Notes: generated by a model from the sequence alone, not told the origin. Counted from the stretch's first letter, positions 5,516 through 10,394 are shown. The stretch is 13,662 nucleotides of DNA from an uncultured Lachnospiraceae bacterium (GCA_937891165.1 CALAEX010000132.1:1-13662); one strand, 5' to 3'. Program-made: numbers and translations.

Positions 5516-5775
5516 TTAGTCTTCATAGTGATATTTACATGAATATATAATCAAATTTTGGTTATCATCCATATTGTAAGTTATTCTATGTTCTTCTGTA
5601 ATTCGTCTGCTACACGCTTTTTATGTTTTAATGCTTCGGGTTTTCCAGTACCTTTTAATAATCCGTTTCGCTTAATATCTTTAATTAAATCATTGATACG
5701 CTTTACCATTTTCTTATCTTCTTGTTGCCAATCGGTATAGTGTTCCCATGCAGTAGGTGTAAATACTACATTCAT
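5516..5775 (-). pseudogene. yoeB: YoeB-family toxin, frameshifted
   Basis: YoeB toxins are ~85-residue RelE-fold ribosome-dependent mRNA nucleases. The intact frame, MNVVFTPTAWEHYTDWQQED to GTGKPEALKHKK, matches the N-terminal two thirds. The frame then runs out as RVADELQKNIE and stops at 5581, giving 64 residues. In another frame the expected rest is present: CSRRITEEHRITYNMDDN, then LIIYSCKYHYED and a TAA at 5518-5516. The family normally has about four residues (SGxx) before SRRI; here only five bases remain where about twelve are expected, consistent with a deletion of about seven bases. The lost part holds the catalytic Arg and the C-terminal His-Tyr known from E. coli YoeB, so the toxin should be inactive. 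It directly follows yefM. Confidence 0.85.
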
Positions 5776-6030
5776 CTATTCGTATTCCTCCAATTCTGCA
5801 ATCGTTTTTACAATAAAACCACCTGCTTCAGCTTCAGCCATAGATTTATCTAACATAGCAAGATATTCCGCATTTCTCTTAGCTTTCATCATTTCGTTAT
5901 ATTCTTTTTCAGATAGCATTACAACATTTTCATTCTTAGGTCTTGAAATAATCAACGTTTCTCCATGAAAAACTTTGTCACATAAACTTTTAAAATTATC
6001 TCTAACATCCATACTTTTTACTGCTAACAT
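5776..6030 (-). CDS. yefM: YefM/Phd-family antitoxin
   Basis: An 84-residue type II antitoxin. The N-terminal half shows the Phd/YefM DNA-binding dimer fold: SMDVRDNFKSLCDKVFHGET, LIISRPKNENVVMLSEKEYN, then a helix EMMKAKRNAEYLAMLDKSMA and an acidic flexible tail (EAGGFIVKTIAELEEYE) that would wrap the toxin. Such antitoxins neutralise YoeB and repress their own operon. ATG at 6030 has AAAAGGAG at good spacing, and the promoter at 6107-6079 is near consensus. The stop abuts the toxin start codon, as in a coupled operon. The antitoxin looks intact although its toxin is frameshifted. Confidence 0.92.
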   Translation of the reverse strand: MLAVKSMDVRDNFKSLCDKVFHGETLIISRPKNENVVMLSEKEYNEMMKAKRNAEYLAMLDKSMAEAEAGGFIVKTIAELEEYE

Positions 6031-6078
6031 AAAACCACTCCTTTTTATATAAAAAATCGTATGTTTTTTCGTACTATT

Positions 6079-6107
6079 ATTCTATGTGATTATTGCTTTT
6101 TTGTCAA
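6079..6107 (-). promoter_or_regulatory. yefM promoter
   Basis: Minus strand TTGACA, 17-bp spacer, TAGAAT. Immediately downstream, AGTACG-AAAAAA-CATACG may be the antitoxin's operator, although it lacks the perfect TGTACA core known from E. coli YefM sites. Confidence 0.75.
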
Positions 6108-6132
6108 CACTCCAAATTTTCGCTCATTCTAC

Positions 6133-6186
6133 TTTTACTGTGAAGTATCCATAAAAATAGACACACCTTGACTATTTACAGTAAAA
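6133..6186. repeat. Long-spaced inverted repeat
   Basis: TTTTACTGT at 6133-6141 and ACAGTAAAA at 6178-6186 are perfect nine-base arms separated by 36 bases, in the spacer downstream of the ParB-like fragment. Role unknown. Confidence 0.45.
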
Positions 6187-6229
6187 TTTTCATTGATTTT
6201 TGCATTTTTTGCTTTAGATAAGTATTTGG

Positions 6230-6538
6230 TCATCTGACTTTATAAAACTCAAATTTGGTGTCAAATTCTGCACCCATACGATAAGTCTTTTCTGATACAC
6301 CTGCCATATCAGATAATTTTTTATCAGTTGTAGGATTCCGTTCTTTTTTAGTATCATCTAAAGCTTGTGGTAAATTTTCCGTAAGCTTTGTTCCACCATT
6401 ACCATATTCTCTACCAGCTTTAGATTGATTTTCTCTTGCTTGTTTCTCATAAATTGGTCTATATTTTTCAGTAATAGTAATCCTTTGAATAGGAGAAAGA
6501 TTGCATCTGCCTAACTGAATGTCAAGCATCCATTCCAT
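6230..6538 (-). pseudogene. Truncated ParB-like plasmid protein
   Basis: The 102-residue frame begins EWMLDIQLGRCNLSPIQRI, then EKYRPIYEKQARENQ, then TDKKLSDMAGVSEKTYRMGA. From memory this matches the middle of larger ParB/Spo0J-like plasmid proteins, in which the ...ALEWMLDIQLGRRNLSP segment follows an N-terminal ParB-type domain and the DMAGVSEKTY helix-turn-helix is followed by more helices. Here the N-terminal domain is absent and, after RMGA, the sequence turns into the unrelated FDTKFEFYKVR and stops. It is therefore probably a remnant lost at both ends. ATG at 6538 still has AGGAG eight bases upstream, so a fragment may be made. Confidence 0.65.
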
Positions 6539-6576
6539 AACTCGACTCCTATCTCAATTTTACAAACTTTTATATC

Positions 6577-6600
6577 TATACCCTACATCTATATACCCTA
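6577..6600. repeat. 15-bp tandem repeat upstream of the ParB-like remnant
   Basis: TATACCCTA occurs at 6577-6585 and 6592-6600, 15 bp apart, with ATCTATA before each copy. Possibly a former parS-like or operator array. Confidence 0.4.
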
Positions 6601-6664
6601 AATCATTTCGTTTCCAAATTCTCGATTGCTTATTAGAAATTCCCACTTAAAAACGATTGTGTCA

Positions 6665-6679
6665 TTTTGGAACACAAAA
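6665..6679. promoter_or_regulatory. Isolated copy of the RHH direct-repeat motif
   Basis: TTTTGGAACACAAAA matches the motif repeated in front of the RHH gene (7417-7430 and 7446-7459). It overlaps the tail of the terminator that ends this gene series. Confidence 0.4.
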
Positions 6680-6708
6680 AAAGACACCAACTTATTGTAG
6701 TTAGTGCC
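6676..6708 (-). terminator. Terminator of the 7403-6726 gene series
   Basis: GGCACTAAC (6708-6700) and GTTGGTGTC (6691-6683) pair over nine positions with wobbles, followed on the minus strand by seven T. Confidence 0.8.
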
Positions 6709-6725
6709 TTAAATTACTCAGTATA

Positions 6726-6911
6726 CTATTTTACTTTATTTTTTGCTTTTGCTTCCTCAATTCGTTGTGCTGCTAAAAGTCCTTCCATAAAAGCCCATAC
6801 TAACTCTACCTCACGTTTAGGTAGTTGCTTCAATTTCTCTTTAAGTTCCTCTATAAAATCATCTTTGTGTTTATCTTTGCTTTCATGTAATTTTTCAGCA
6901 AAATCCTTCAT
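6726..6911 (-). CDS. Small helical hypothetical protein
   Basis: A 61-residue, charged, almost wholly helical protein: MKDFAEKLHESKDKHKDDFI, then EELKEKLKQLPKREVELVWA and FMEGLLAAQRIEEAKAKNKV. The LP-K-R-E-V-E-LVWAFMEGLLAAQR stretch looks like a conserved helix. ATG at 6911 has AAAGGAG ten bases upstream. It follows the 56-residue gene by 16 bases and ends at a strong terminator. No known function is recognised. Confidence 0.75.
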   Translation of the reverse strand: MKDFAEKLHESKDKHKDDFIEELKEKLKQLPKREVELVWAFMEGLLAAQRIEEAKAKNKVK

Positions 6912-6927
6912 TATCTCTTGACTCCTT

Positions 6928-7098
6928 TCATTTCCTAGTTATTGAATAAATTTCTTCCTGCCCATAGAACAATGCTAACTCATAGCTTGTCATTGATGTG
7001 TTGATAATCTCTTTAGCCGTCTGAAAATGATAAAAGGTAGCTAGTAAGCGTATTCTTTTATTATTTAGCATGGCATAAAGTTTGTATTGTTTCTTCAT
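6928..7098 (-). CDS. Small hypothetical protein
   Basis: A 56-residue basic protein, MKKQYKLYAMLNNKRIRLLA, then TFYHFQTAKEIINTSMTSYE and LALFYGQEEIYSITRK. ATG at 7098 follows AAAAGGAAC at about ten bases. No promoter is clear directly upstream, so it is probably cotranscribed with the RHH gene at 7227-7403 and with the following 61-residue gene. The 128-base leader between the RHH stop and this start codon is covered by a predicted antisense RNA, which may control it. Family not recognised. Confidence 0.65.
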   Translation of the reverse strand: MKKQYKLYAMLNNKRIRLLATFYHFQTAKEIINTSMTSYELALFYGQEEIYSITRK

Positions 7099-7127
7099 TG
7101 TTGTTAGTTCCTTTTGTTTTTTTCTAC

Positions 7128-7156
7128 TTGAAAGAAGTCAAAAGATTTGATATAGT
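7128..7156 (+). promoter_or_regulatory. Promoter of predicted small RNA 2
   Basis: TTGAAA at 7128, 17-bp spacer, TATAGT at 7151 with an extended TGA before it. Confidence 0.65.
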
Positions 7157-7162
7157 AAGATT

Positions 7163-7238
7163 TATCAAGAATTGACTTCTTGGTACATGATAGGGCGTTT
7201 ACTACTTTCTCAGGGTGACAAACGCTCTATTTTTTATT
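7163..7238 (+). ncRNA. Predicted small RNA 2, convergent to the RHH gene
   Basis: A transcript of about 75 nt is expected between the promoter at 7128-7156 and a strong terminator. The terminator stem is ATAGGGCGTTT (7190-7200) with AAACGCTCTAT (7220-7230), 11 pairs with one wobble, then six T residues. The 19-nt loop reads ACTACTTTCTCAGGGTGAC, sharing ACTTT followed by GG-rich bases with the other two small-RNA loops in this window. No T-tract follows on the minus strand, so the terminator serves this RNA. It overlaps the TAG stop of the RHH gene and is antisense to the leader of the next minus-strand gene (7098), so it could control that gene's translation or mRNA stability. Confidence 0.6.
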
Positions 7239-7403
7239 TTCTGATACCAATAATTTAACACTTTTGCGTATTGCTTCTGTTCTTGTAACTCCATTTTCTT
7301 CACAATACTGTAAAAGTTGGTCATGCGTTTCTTTATCGAATCTAACTTTTACGTCAATATCCTTTTTACCACCTATTATTGGTCTACCAGTTCTAGGACT
7401 CAC
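7227..7403 (-). CDS. Ribbon-helix-helix (CopG-like) regulator, GTG start
   Basis: A 58-codon gene starting GTG: (M)SPRTGRPIIGGKKDIDVKV, then RFDKETHDQLLQYCEENGVT and RTEAIRKSVKLLVSENKK. The basic MSPRTGRP opening, the DIDVKVRFD beta ribbon and two helices fit small RHH regulators common on Firmicutes mobile elements. The nearby ATG at 7405 runs into TGA at once, and GAGGTGA lies seven to eight bases before the GTG, so GTG is the start. Two copies of a 14-bp motif in its promoter suggest autoregulation. Its TAG stop lies in the terminator stem of a convergent small RNA. Confidence 0.82.
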   Translation of the reverse strand: MSPRTGRPIIGGKKDIDVKVRFDKETHDQLLQYCEENGVTRTEAIRKSVKLLVSENKK

Positions 7404-7416
7404 ATTTTTTCACCTC

Positions 7417-7467
7417 ACTTTTGTGTTCCATAATTCATATATTATACTTTCGTGTTCCAAAAGTCAA
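7417..7467 (-). promoter_or_regulatory. RHH gene promoter with twin direct-repeat operators
   Basis: ACTTTTGTGTTCCA at 7417-7430 and ACTTTCGTGTTCCA at 7446-7459 are direct repeats 29 bp apart. The minus-strand promoter is TTGACT (7467-7462), then TAATAT (7444-7439) at 17 bp, or TATAAT at 15 bp. One operator lies between the -35 and -10 boxes and the other in the leader. Direct repeats suit RHH dimers. Confidence 0.7.
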
Positions 7468-7493
7468 GTATTATTTATTCTGCTTCCAAAAAA

Positions 7494-7522
7494 TAAAAAA
7501 GACCATACTTTTATGTATAGTC
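7494..7522 (-). terminator. Terminator of the broken membrane-protein gene
   Basis: GACTATAC (7522-7515) and GTATGGTC (7508-7501) pair over eight positions with one wobble, followed on the minus strand by TTTTTTATTT. Confidence 0.8.
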
Positions 7523-7556
7523 CTTTATGTATTGAAATATATTTCCATTACTTTTA

Positions 7557-8045
7557 TTATTTATCACCACTTTTTATAAATGAATTAAGAATATTGGTTT
7601 TTACTGCTGTATATTGTTGTTCTGTAATCTCACCATCTTTGAACTTTTTCTGTGCTAAAATAAGCATTTCTTCTGAAGAAGATAATCTATTCTTGATTGC
7701 ATTAAATTCTTTTTCTGTAATTAGTCCTTTTTCTTTCCATGCCGTAGCCATTTGAATTTTATCTTCATTATTTGTTCCAGTATTACTTTCTATTTGACTA
7801 ACTTTTTCGATTATTGTTGCAAATCCATACATTAATATACCCATAATGCTGAAAGACAAAAATGAAATTACTACTATTACAGAACAAAAAATAGACATAC
7901 CTATATAATCATACTCTCCATTTGCAAATAAGATTATAAAAAGATGACTTTCAATGAGGACTGCCAGAAAAACTCCAATCCAACCAATTCCTTTAATAAT
8001 ATTCGCCTATTTTTGAATTTTTCTACTTACTTCATTATCTGACAT
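7557..8045 (-). pseudogene. Membrane protein with SHOCT-like tail, broken by in-frame TAG
   Basis: ATG at 8045 has a strong AAGGAG and starts MSDNEVSRKIQK, then codon 13 is TAG (8009-8007). The same frame continues without another stop for about 150 codons: ANIIKGIGWIGVFLAVLIES and onward, a second hydrophobic segment (SIFCSVIVVISFLSFSIMGI), then polar sequence with WKEKGLITEKEFNAIKNRL and FKDGEITEQQYTAVKTNIL. The paired G-x-I-T-E/x-E motifs resemble SHOCT-type short C-terminal domains. The whole would be ~162 residues with two membrane helices. Internal starts, such as ATG at 7898, lack a good ribosome site. Other genes here stop at TAG normally, so this is most likely a nonsense mutation or a sequence error. 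The promoter and terminator are intact. Confidence 0.72.
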
Positions 8046-8072
8046 AATTTTCTCCTTTCGTAGCAAAAGTTA

Positions 8073-8101
8073 TATATATAATAGATATTAGATTACACCA
8101 A
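8073..8101 (-). promoter_or_regulatory. Promoter of the broken membrane-protein gene
   Basis: Minus strand TTGGTG, 17 bp, TATATA, about 30 bases before ATG 8045. Confidence 0.5.
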
Positions 8102-8153
8102 AATTTTTCTATATTATAACATAAAAATACTACTACTGACAACATATTTTCCA

Positions 8154-8182
8154 TTGCCATTTTACTCATTAAAGGCTATACT
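8154..8182 (+). promoter_or_regulatory. Promoter of the 8252-8521 gene
   Basis: TTGCCA, 17-bp spacer, TATACT, divergent from the previous promoter. Confidence 0.6.
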
Positions 8183-8251
8183 ATATATAACAAGAAAAGA
8201 AACTATAAGAACAATTCTTTTCCCATCCACCATACTAAAAAATTAAGGAGC

Positions 8252-8521
8252 GTGTTTATCATAGACATTGAAATTAAAGACCTAAACAAAATTGAAAGAA
8301 TTTTCCATAAACTCTATATCAAATTAGAAGATTTATTCTTTAATCTTATAATGAAACTTCCAGAGAAACTTATTCCAAAGTCGCTTATGAAATGGATGGA
8401 CAAGTATCTCACTAGACGAGTACAACAATTAAAACAAGAAACAATCAAGCAAACTTGGAGAAAAATGCAGTTAGAAAAAGCCGTTGATGAAATTTCCAAC
8501 TGGCAGCAGAATAATAAATAG
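8252..8521 (+). CDS. Hypothetical protein with unclear start codon
   Basis: About 85-89 residues: IDIEIKDLNKIERIFHKLYI, then KLEDLFFNLIMKLPEKLIPK, SLMKWMDKYLTRRVQQLKQE and a polar helical end. The central segment with LIMKLPEKLIPKSLMKWMD is hydrophobic and could contact membrane; the C-terminal half is a probable coiled coil. I do not recognise the family. The start is odd. AAGGAG at 8245-8250 leaves only one base before GTG at 8252, while at normal spacing the codons are ATC, ATA or ATT. A rare non-ATG start or a mutated start is possible. The end of the gene contains one arm of a 20-bp inverted repeat, and a terminator follows. Confidence 0.65.
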   Translation: MFIIDIEIKDLNKIERIFHKLYIKLEDLFFNLIMKLPEKLIPKSLMKWMDKYLTRRVQQLKQETIKQTWRKMQLEKAVDEISNWQQNNK

Positions 8522-8604
8522 TATATTCCAATATAGAAACAATAAAAGCACCTTAAAAGAATAGAGTTTCTTCTGTTGGTGCTTTATTTCTTGTTCTGCT
8601 GCCA
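8501..8604. repeat. 20-bp inverted repeat around a terminator
   Basis: The arm at 8501-8520, within the end of the coding region, matches the reverse complement of 8585-8604 at 18 of 20 positions. The right arm ends in the 14-mer TTGTTCTGCTGCCA (8591-8604), identical to 11814-11827 and one base from 1484-1497. Confidence 0.65.
8544..8592 (+). terminator. Terminator of the 8252-8521 gene
   Basis: AAAGCACC and GGTGCTTT form the outer stem, with an inner AAAGAA/TTTCTT stem, followed by ATTTCTT. The outer arms are perfect. Confidence 0.65.
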
Positions 8605-8710
8605 TGTTATATATTACAAGATATCTATATTCGTTGTTTATTCTTCTGATTTCTTAATTTCCATGAATACTATCATATAACTTAGACAATTCTAAATAGC
8701 AGATTTTTCA

Positions 8711-8739
8711 TTGAATATTTATCCAGTCTATGCTATAAT
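8711..8739 (+). promoter_or_regulatory. Promoter of the type I toxin mRNA
   Basis: TTGAAT at 8711, 17-bp spacer, extended TGC-TATAAT at 8734. Transcription should start near 8746, leaving a leader of about 75 nt. Confidence 0.8.
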
Positions 8740-8771
8740 ACCCTTGTTTAATTGAAAAGAAAGTAGGATGC

Positions 8772-8817
8772 GATTTTCCGATGTTAGATGCCCTCTAGTA
8801 CATAAAGGAGGGTGATG
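8772..8817 (+). promoter_or_regulatory. Structured toxin leader hiding the ribosome site
   Basis: The very strong ribosome site AAAGGAGGGTGAT (8804-8816) can be closed by CCCTC at 8791-8795 pairing with GAGGG at 8808-8812. GATTTTCCGAT (8772-8782) and GCCCTC (8790-8795) recur, in the same RNA sense, in the antisense RNA leader. The leader therefore looks built to keep toxin translation low. Confidence 0.65.
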
Positions 8818-8821
8818 CCCT

Positions 8822-8908
8822 ATGAACACAATGGAAGTTTTGACTTTATTGCTTGTCATCTTTGCGGCTCTATCTTATATAGATAATCATAACAATAAGA
8901 AGAAATAG
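8822..8908 (+). CDS. Type I toxin-like small hydrophobic peptide
   Basis: A 28-residue peptide: MNTMEVLTLLLVIFAALSYI followed by DNHNNKKK. One membrane helix (about residues 5-20) and a short polar, Lys-rich tail match the small holin-like/Fst/TxpA-type toxins of Gram-positive type I systems, which insert into and depolarise the cell's own membrane. The exact family is from memory. ATG at 8822 has a very strong ribosome site ten bases upstream, hidden in a leader hairpin. The TAG stop opens the terminator stem. A convergent antisense RNA from a strong promoter at 9034-9006 overlaps the last codons and 3' end. The coding region is too short for usual gene callers. Confidence 0.82.
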   Translation: MNTMEVLTLLLVIFAALSYIDNHNNKKK

Positions 8909-8999
8909 CATCCTAGCCTCGCCCAAAAGTTTGGATGCTACTTTTTATAAGTTTTATTAACTGAGGGCAATCGGAAAATCACATTCCGAATACTTTTCT
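8897..8999 (-). ncRNA. Antisense antitoxin RNA of the type I locus
   Basis: Predicted ~100-nt RNA from the promoter at 9034-9006 to the shared terminator (followed on this strand by TTTCTTCTTATT). It is complementary to the toxin mRNA 3' end. Its 5' part has a CGGAA/TTCCG hairpin with TGTGATT in the loop, then TTGCCCTC, which can pair over eight positions (two wobbles) with GAGGGTGA in the toxin ribosome site. It may thus act both at the 3' end and at the ribosome site. The terminator loop on this strand, AAACTTTTGGGCGAGGCTA, resembles the loops of small RNAs 1 and 2. Confidence 0.72.
8906..8947. terminator. Bidirectional terminator shared by toxin and antitoxin RNAs
   Basis: TAGCATCC (8906-8913) and GGATGCTA (8933-8940) form an eight-pair stem with a 19-nt loop. 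ACTTTTTATAAG follows on the plus strand and TTTCTTCTTATT on the minus strand. Confidence 0.8.
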
Positions 9000-9005
9000 A
9001 AGTAA

Positions 9006-9034
9006 ATTATACACTAGGGTGCTTGAAAATTCAA
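9006..9034 (-). promoter_or_regulatory. Promoter of the antitoxin RNA
   Basis: Minus strand TTGAAT, 17-bp spacer, TATAAT. The -35 box and spacing are identical to the toxin promoter, and the early transcribed sequences are also alike. Confidence 0.8.
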
Positions 9035-9070
9035 GTACCCTATTTAATTTATCTGAGTTTCCTTTTGCAC

Positions 9071-9313
9071 TTAAAACAACCCACATAAACAAGCCAATCT
9101 ATATAAGAAACTTCTAGCTATCTTTCTTCTATATTTCCCTTGTCTTACTTCTGCTCTTTGTTTCCTTGCTAACATATCCATAGAAAATAATTTTGCATCT
9201 ACTTCCATATATTCTAATAATTGCTCTGGTGTCAAATCATCATAAAATGTTTGGGAATTTCTATCTATAATTTGTGTACCATCTACTGCATCAATAAGTC
9301 TAAAGTTAAACAT
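9071..9313 (-). CDS. Small hypothetical protein, paralogue of 2655-2885
   Basis: An 80-residue protein of the same family as 2655-2885: MFNFRLIDAVDGTQIIDRNS, then LLEYMEVDAKLFSMDMLARK, a very basic stretch (AEVRQGKYRRKIARS) and LYRLACLCGLF. ATG at 9313 has AAGGAG seven bases upstream. In both places this protein closes or nearly closes an operon that begins with the coiled-coil paralogue, so the pair seems to travel together. Function unknown; the basic middle might bind nucleic acid. Confidence 0.82.
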   Translation of the reverse strand: MFNFRLIDAVDGTQIIDRNSQTFYDDLTPEQLLEYMEVDAKLFSMDMLARKQRAEVRQGKYRRKIARSFLYRLACLCGLF

Positions 9314-9415
9314 TTCTATCTCCTTGAACTAAAAACTGCTATCTCTTTCACCAGTGGAAAGATTGCTACATATCCTATAAACAATCTTCCCTTAAATCTC
9401 CTGCCTACCTACTGA

Positions 9416-9814
9416 TTAGAAAAACTTATCAATCATAGCCTTTACAATCAATTTCTTTAATTCTGCGGTATATTCTGATAAATCAACTTCAATACTAAAA
9501 TCTGCCCATAAAGTAGTATCTTCTTTATCCTCAAAGTCAAAACATAACTCATAAGAAATTTCTTTATTCTTAATAGTAATATGTAACTGTTGTCCTAATA
9601 AATTAACTCCATCTTTGCTCCATTGCACATCTCGTCTATTTTCAAAAATCTCCTTGTATTCTTTCTTTGCTTTCTGAACATTTTCTTCAATAGTATCTCT
9701 CAAGTTTTCAGATACGGACACAATTGGAATAAAGATATCTAAGCAATCTTCCATTAATTCAATTTCTGCAAGGTTAATTATTCCGATAGTTGTTGTCATA
9801 ATTGTTTTTCTCAT
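9416..9814 (-). CDS. Hypothetical acidic protein
   Basis: A 132-residue protein starting MRKTIMTTTIGIINLAEIEL, with a helical Lys/Glu-rich middle (SENLRDTIEENVQKAKKEYK), beta-like QQLHITIKNKEISYELCFDF, and an acidic end with ADFSIEVDLSEYTAELKKLI. The frame is open upstream to 9874, but ATG at 9814 has AAAGGTAGG about nine bases before it, and the extra 20 codons are Lys/Asn-rich leader-like sequence, so 9814 is chosen. It lies between the coiled-coil gene and the MFNFR-type gene in an operon controlled by the TTGTACAA operators. Family not recognised. Confidence 0.7.
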   Translation of the reverse strand: MRKTIMTTTIGIINLAEIELMEDCLDIFIPIVSVSENLRDTIEENVQKAKKEYKEIFENRRDVQWSKDGVNLLGQQLHITIKNKEISYELCFDFEDKEDTTLWADFSIEVDLSEYTAELKKLIVKAMIDKFF

Positions 9815-9881
9815 AGGTTTATACCTACCTTTCTTTGATTTATATTTAATTTTATTCTTTGCTATCCTCTGCATTTTTCAT

Positions 9882-9949
9882 AGCGACTTGGAACGCTCAA
9901 AGGTTGCATTATAGCTTTTGGCATTAGGTGGATTGCTCCACCCTTTGCC
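9882..9949 (-). promoter_or_regulatory. Two hairpins between operon genes
   Basis: GGTGGA/TCCACC (9927-9942) extended by GGCA/TGCC (9920-9949) forms a strong hairpin just after the coiled-coil gene. AGCG/CGCT (9882-9897) closes a T-loop-like TTCCAAGT. On the plus strand the first hairpin is followed by TTGTTTTTATTT, so it could terminate rightward transcription; on the minus strand it may tune expression of the next gene. Confidence 0.5.
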
Positions 9950-9960
9950 GTTGTTTTTAT

Positions 9961-10257
9961 TTACTTAATTCTTAATACATTGTAAACGCTTACTTTACTT
10001 ACTCTCTGGTAATCTTCTTCGCTTAAAAGTTTCTTTACTTCGTCCTTGTTTACTGTTTCTCTTGTCTGTGGCTTATAAGTAATCTTAGAATCTGATGTCA
10101 TTTCTGTATCAAGTTCATGTTCTGTCATATATGCAATAATAGAATTTTCTAAAGCCTTTACTTCGTTGTCTAATTCCTCACGCATAATTTTGAGTCCTCT
10201 TAATTCCTGTACTATCTGTTCTAGTTCTTGTTTTGTCTTAATTTCTTGCTTTGTCAT
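9961..10257 (-). CDS. Coiled-coil protein, paralogue of 3520-3840
   Basis: A 98-residue protein with a long charged helix (KQELEQIVQELRGLKIMREE and onward, likely coiled coil), a short central linker and the conserved end EVKKLLSEEDYQRVSKVSVY plus NVLRIK, nearly identical to the end of the gene at 3520-3840. ATG at 10257 has GGGAGG nine bases upstream. It is the first gene of a leftward operon whose promoter spacer is filled by a TTGTACAA palindrome. The family may be related to Gp157-like phage proteins, but this is unproven. Confidence 0.78.
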   Translation of the reverse strand: MTKQEIKTKQELEQIVQELRGLKIMREELDNEVKALENSIIAYMTEHELDTEMTSDSKITYKPQTRETVNKDEVKKLLSEEDYQRVSKVSVYNVLRIK

Positions 10258-10325
10258 AATTGAATGCCTCCCTATTTATTATTTAGTTGTTTGTTTTGGT
10301 CTGTTTTGTTTGACCTTGTGAGTAT

Positions 10326-10354
10326 ATTATACAACATCTTGTACAAGATGTAAA
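10326..10354 (-). promoter_or_regulatory. Leftward promoter with operator in the spacer
   Basis: Minus strand TTTACA (10354-10349), 17-bp spacer, TATAAT (10331-10326). The perfect 16-bp palindrome CATCTTGTACAAGATG (10335-10350) fills the spacer. Further sites are TTGTACAA at 10364-10371 and ATCTTGTACAAGAT at 10395-10408. Confidence 0.85.
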
Positions 10355-10394
10355 TATGTAATGTTGTACAAAAATTATTCTTGTTTATTTCATA

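Noticed and set aside
6667..6921. Plus-strand 84-codon frame
   Set aside because: It is antisense to the 61-residue gene and crosses its terminator; Ser/Phe-rich shadow translation.
7185..7256. 23-codon frame starting MIGRLLLSQGDK as a second type I toxin
   Set aside because: No ribosome site, and it runs through the terminator of the predicted small RNA.
7264..7755. Long plus-strand open frame of 163 codons
   Set aside because: It runs antisense through the RHH gene, its promoter and the SHOCT-like gene, with no ribosome site; those minus-strand signals explain the region better.
7557..8045. Recoding of TAG as a sense codon
   Set aside because: Many intact genes here (repA, yefM, Uma2, RHH, toxin) end in TAG at the expected place, so TAG works as a stop.
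8501..8604. 20-bp inverted repeat as ends of a tiny transposon
   Set aside because: One arm is inside coding sequence and only a terminator lies between; no target duplication is visible.
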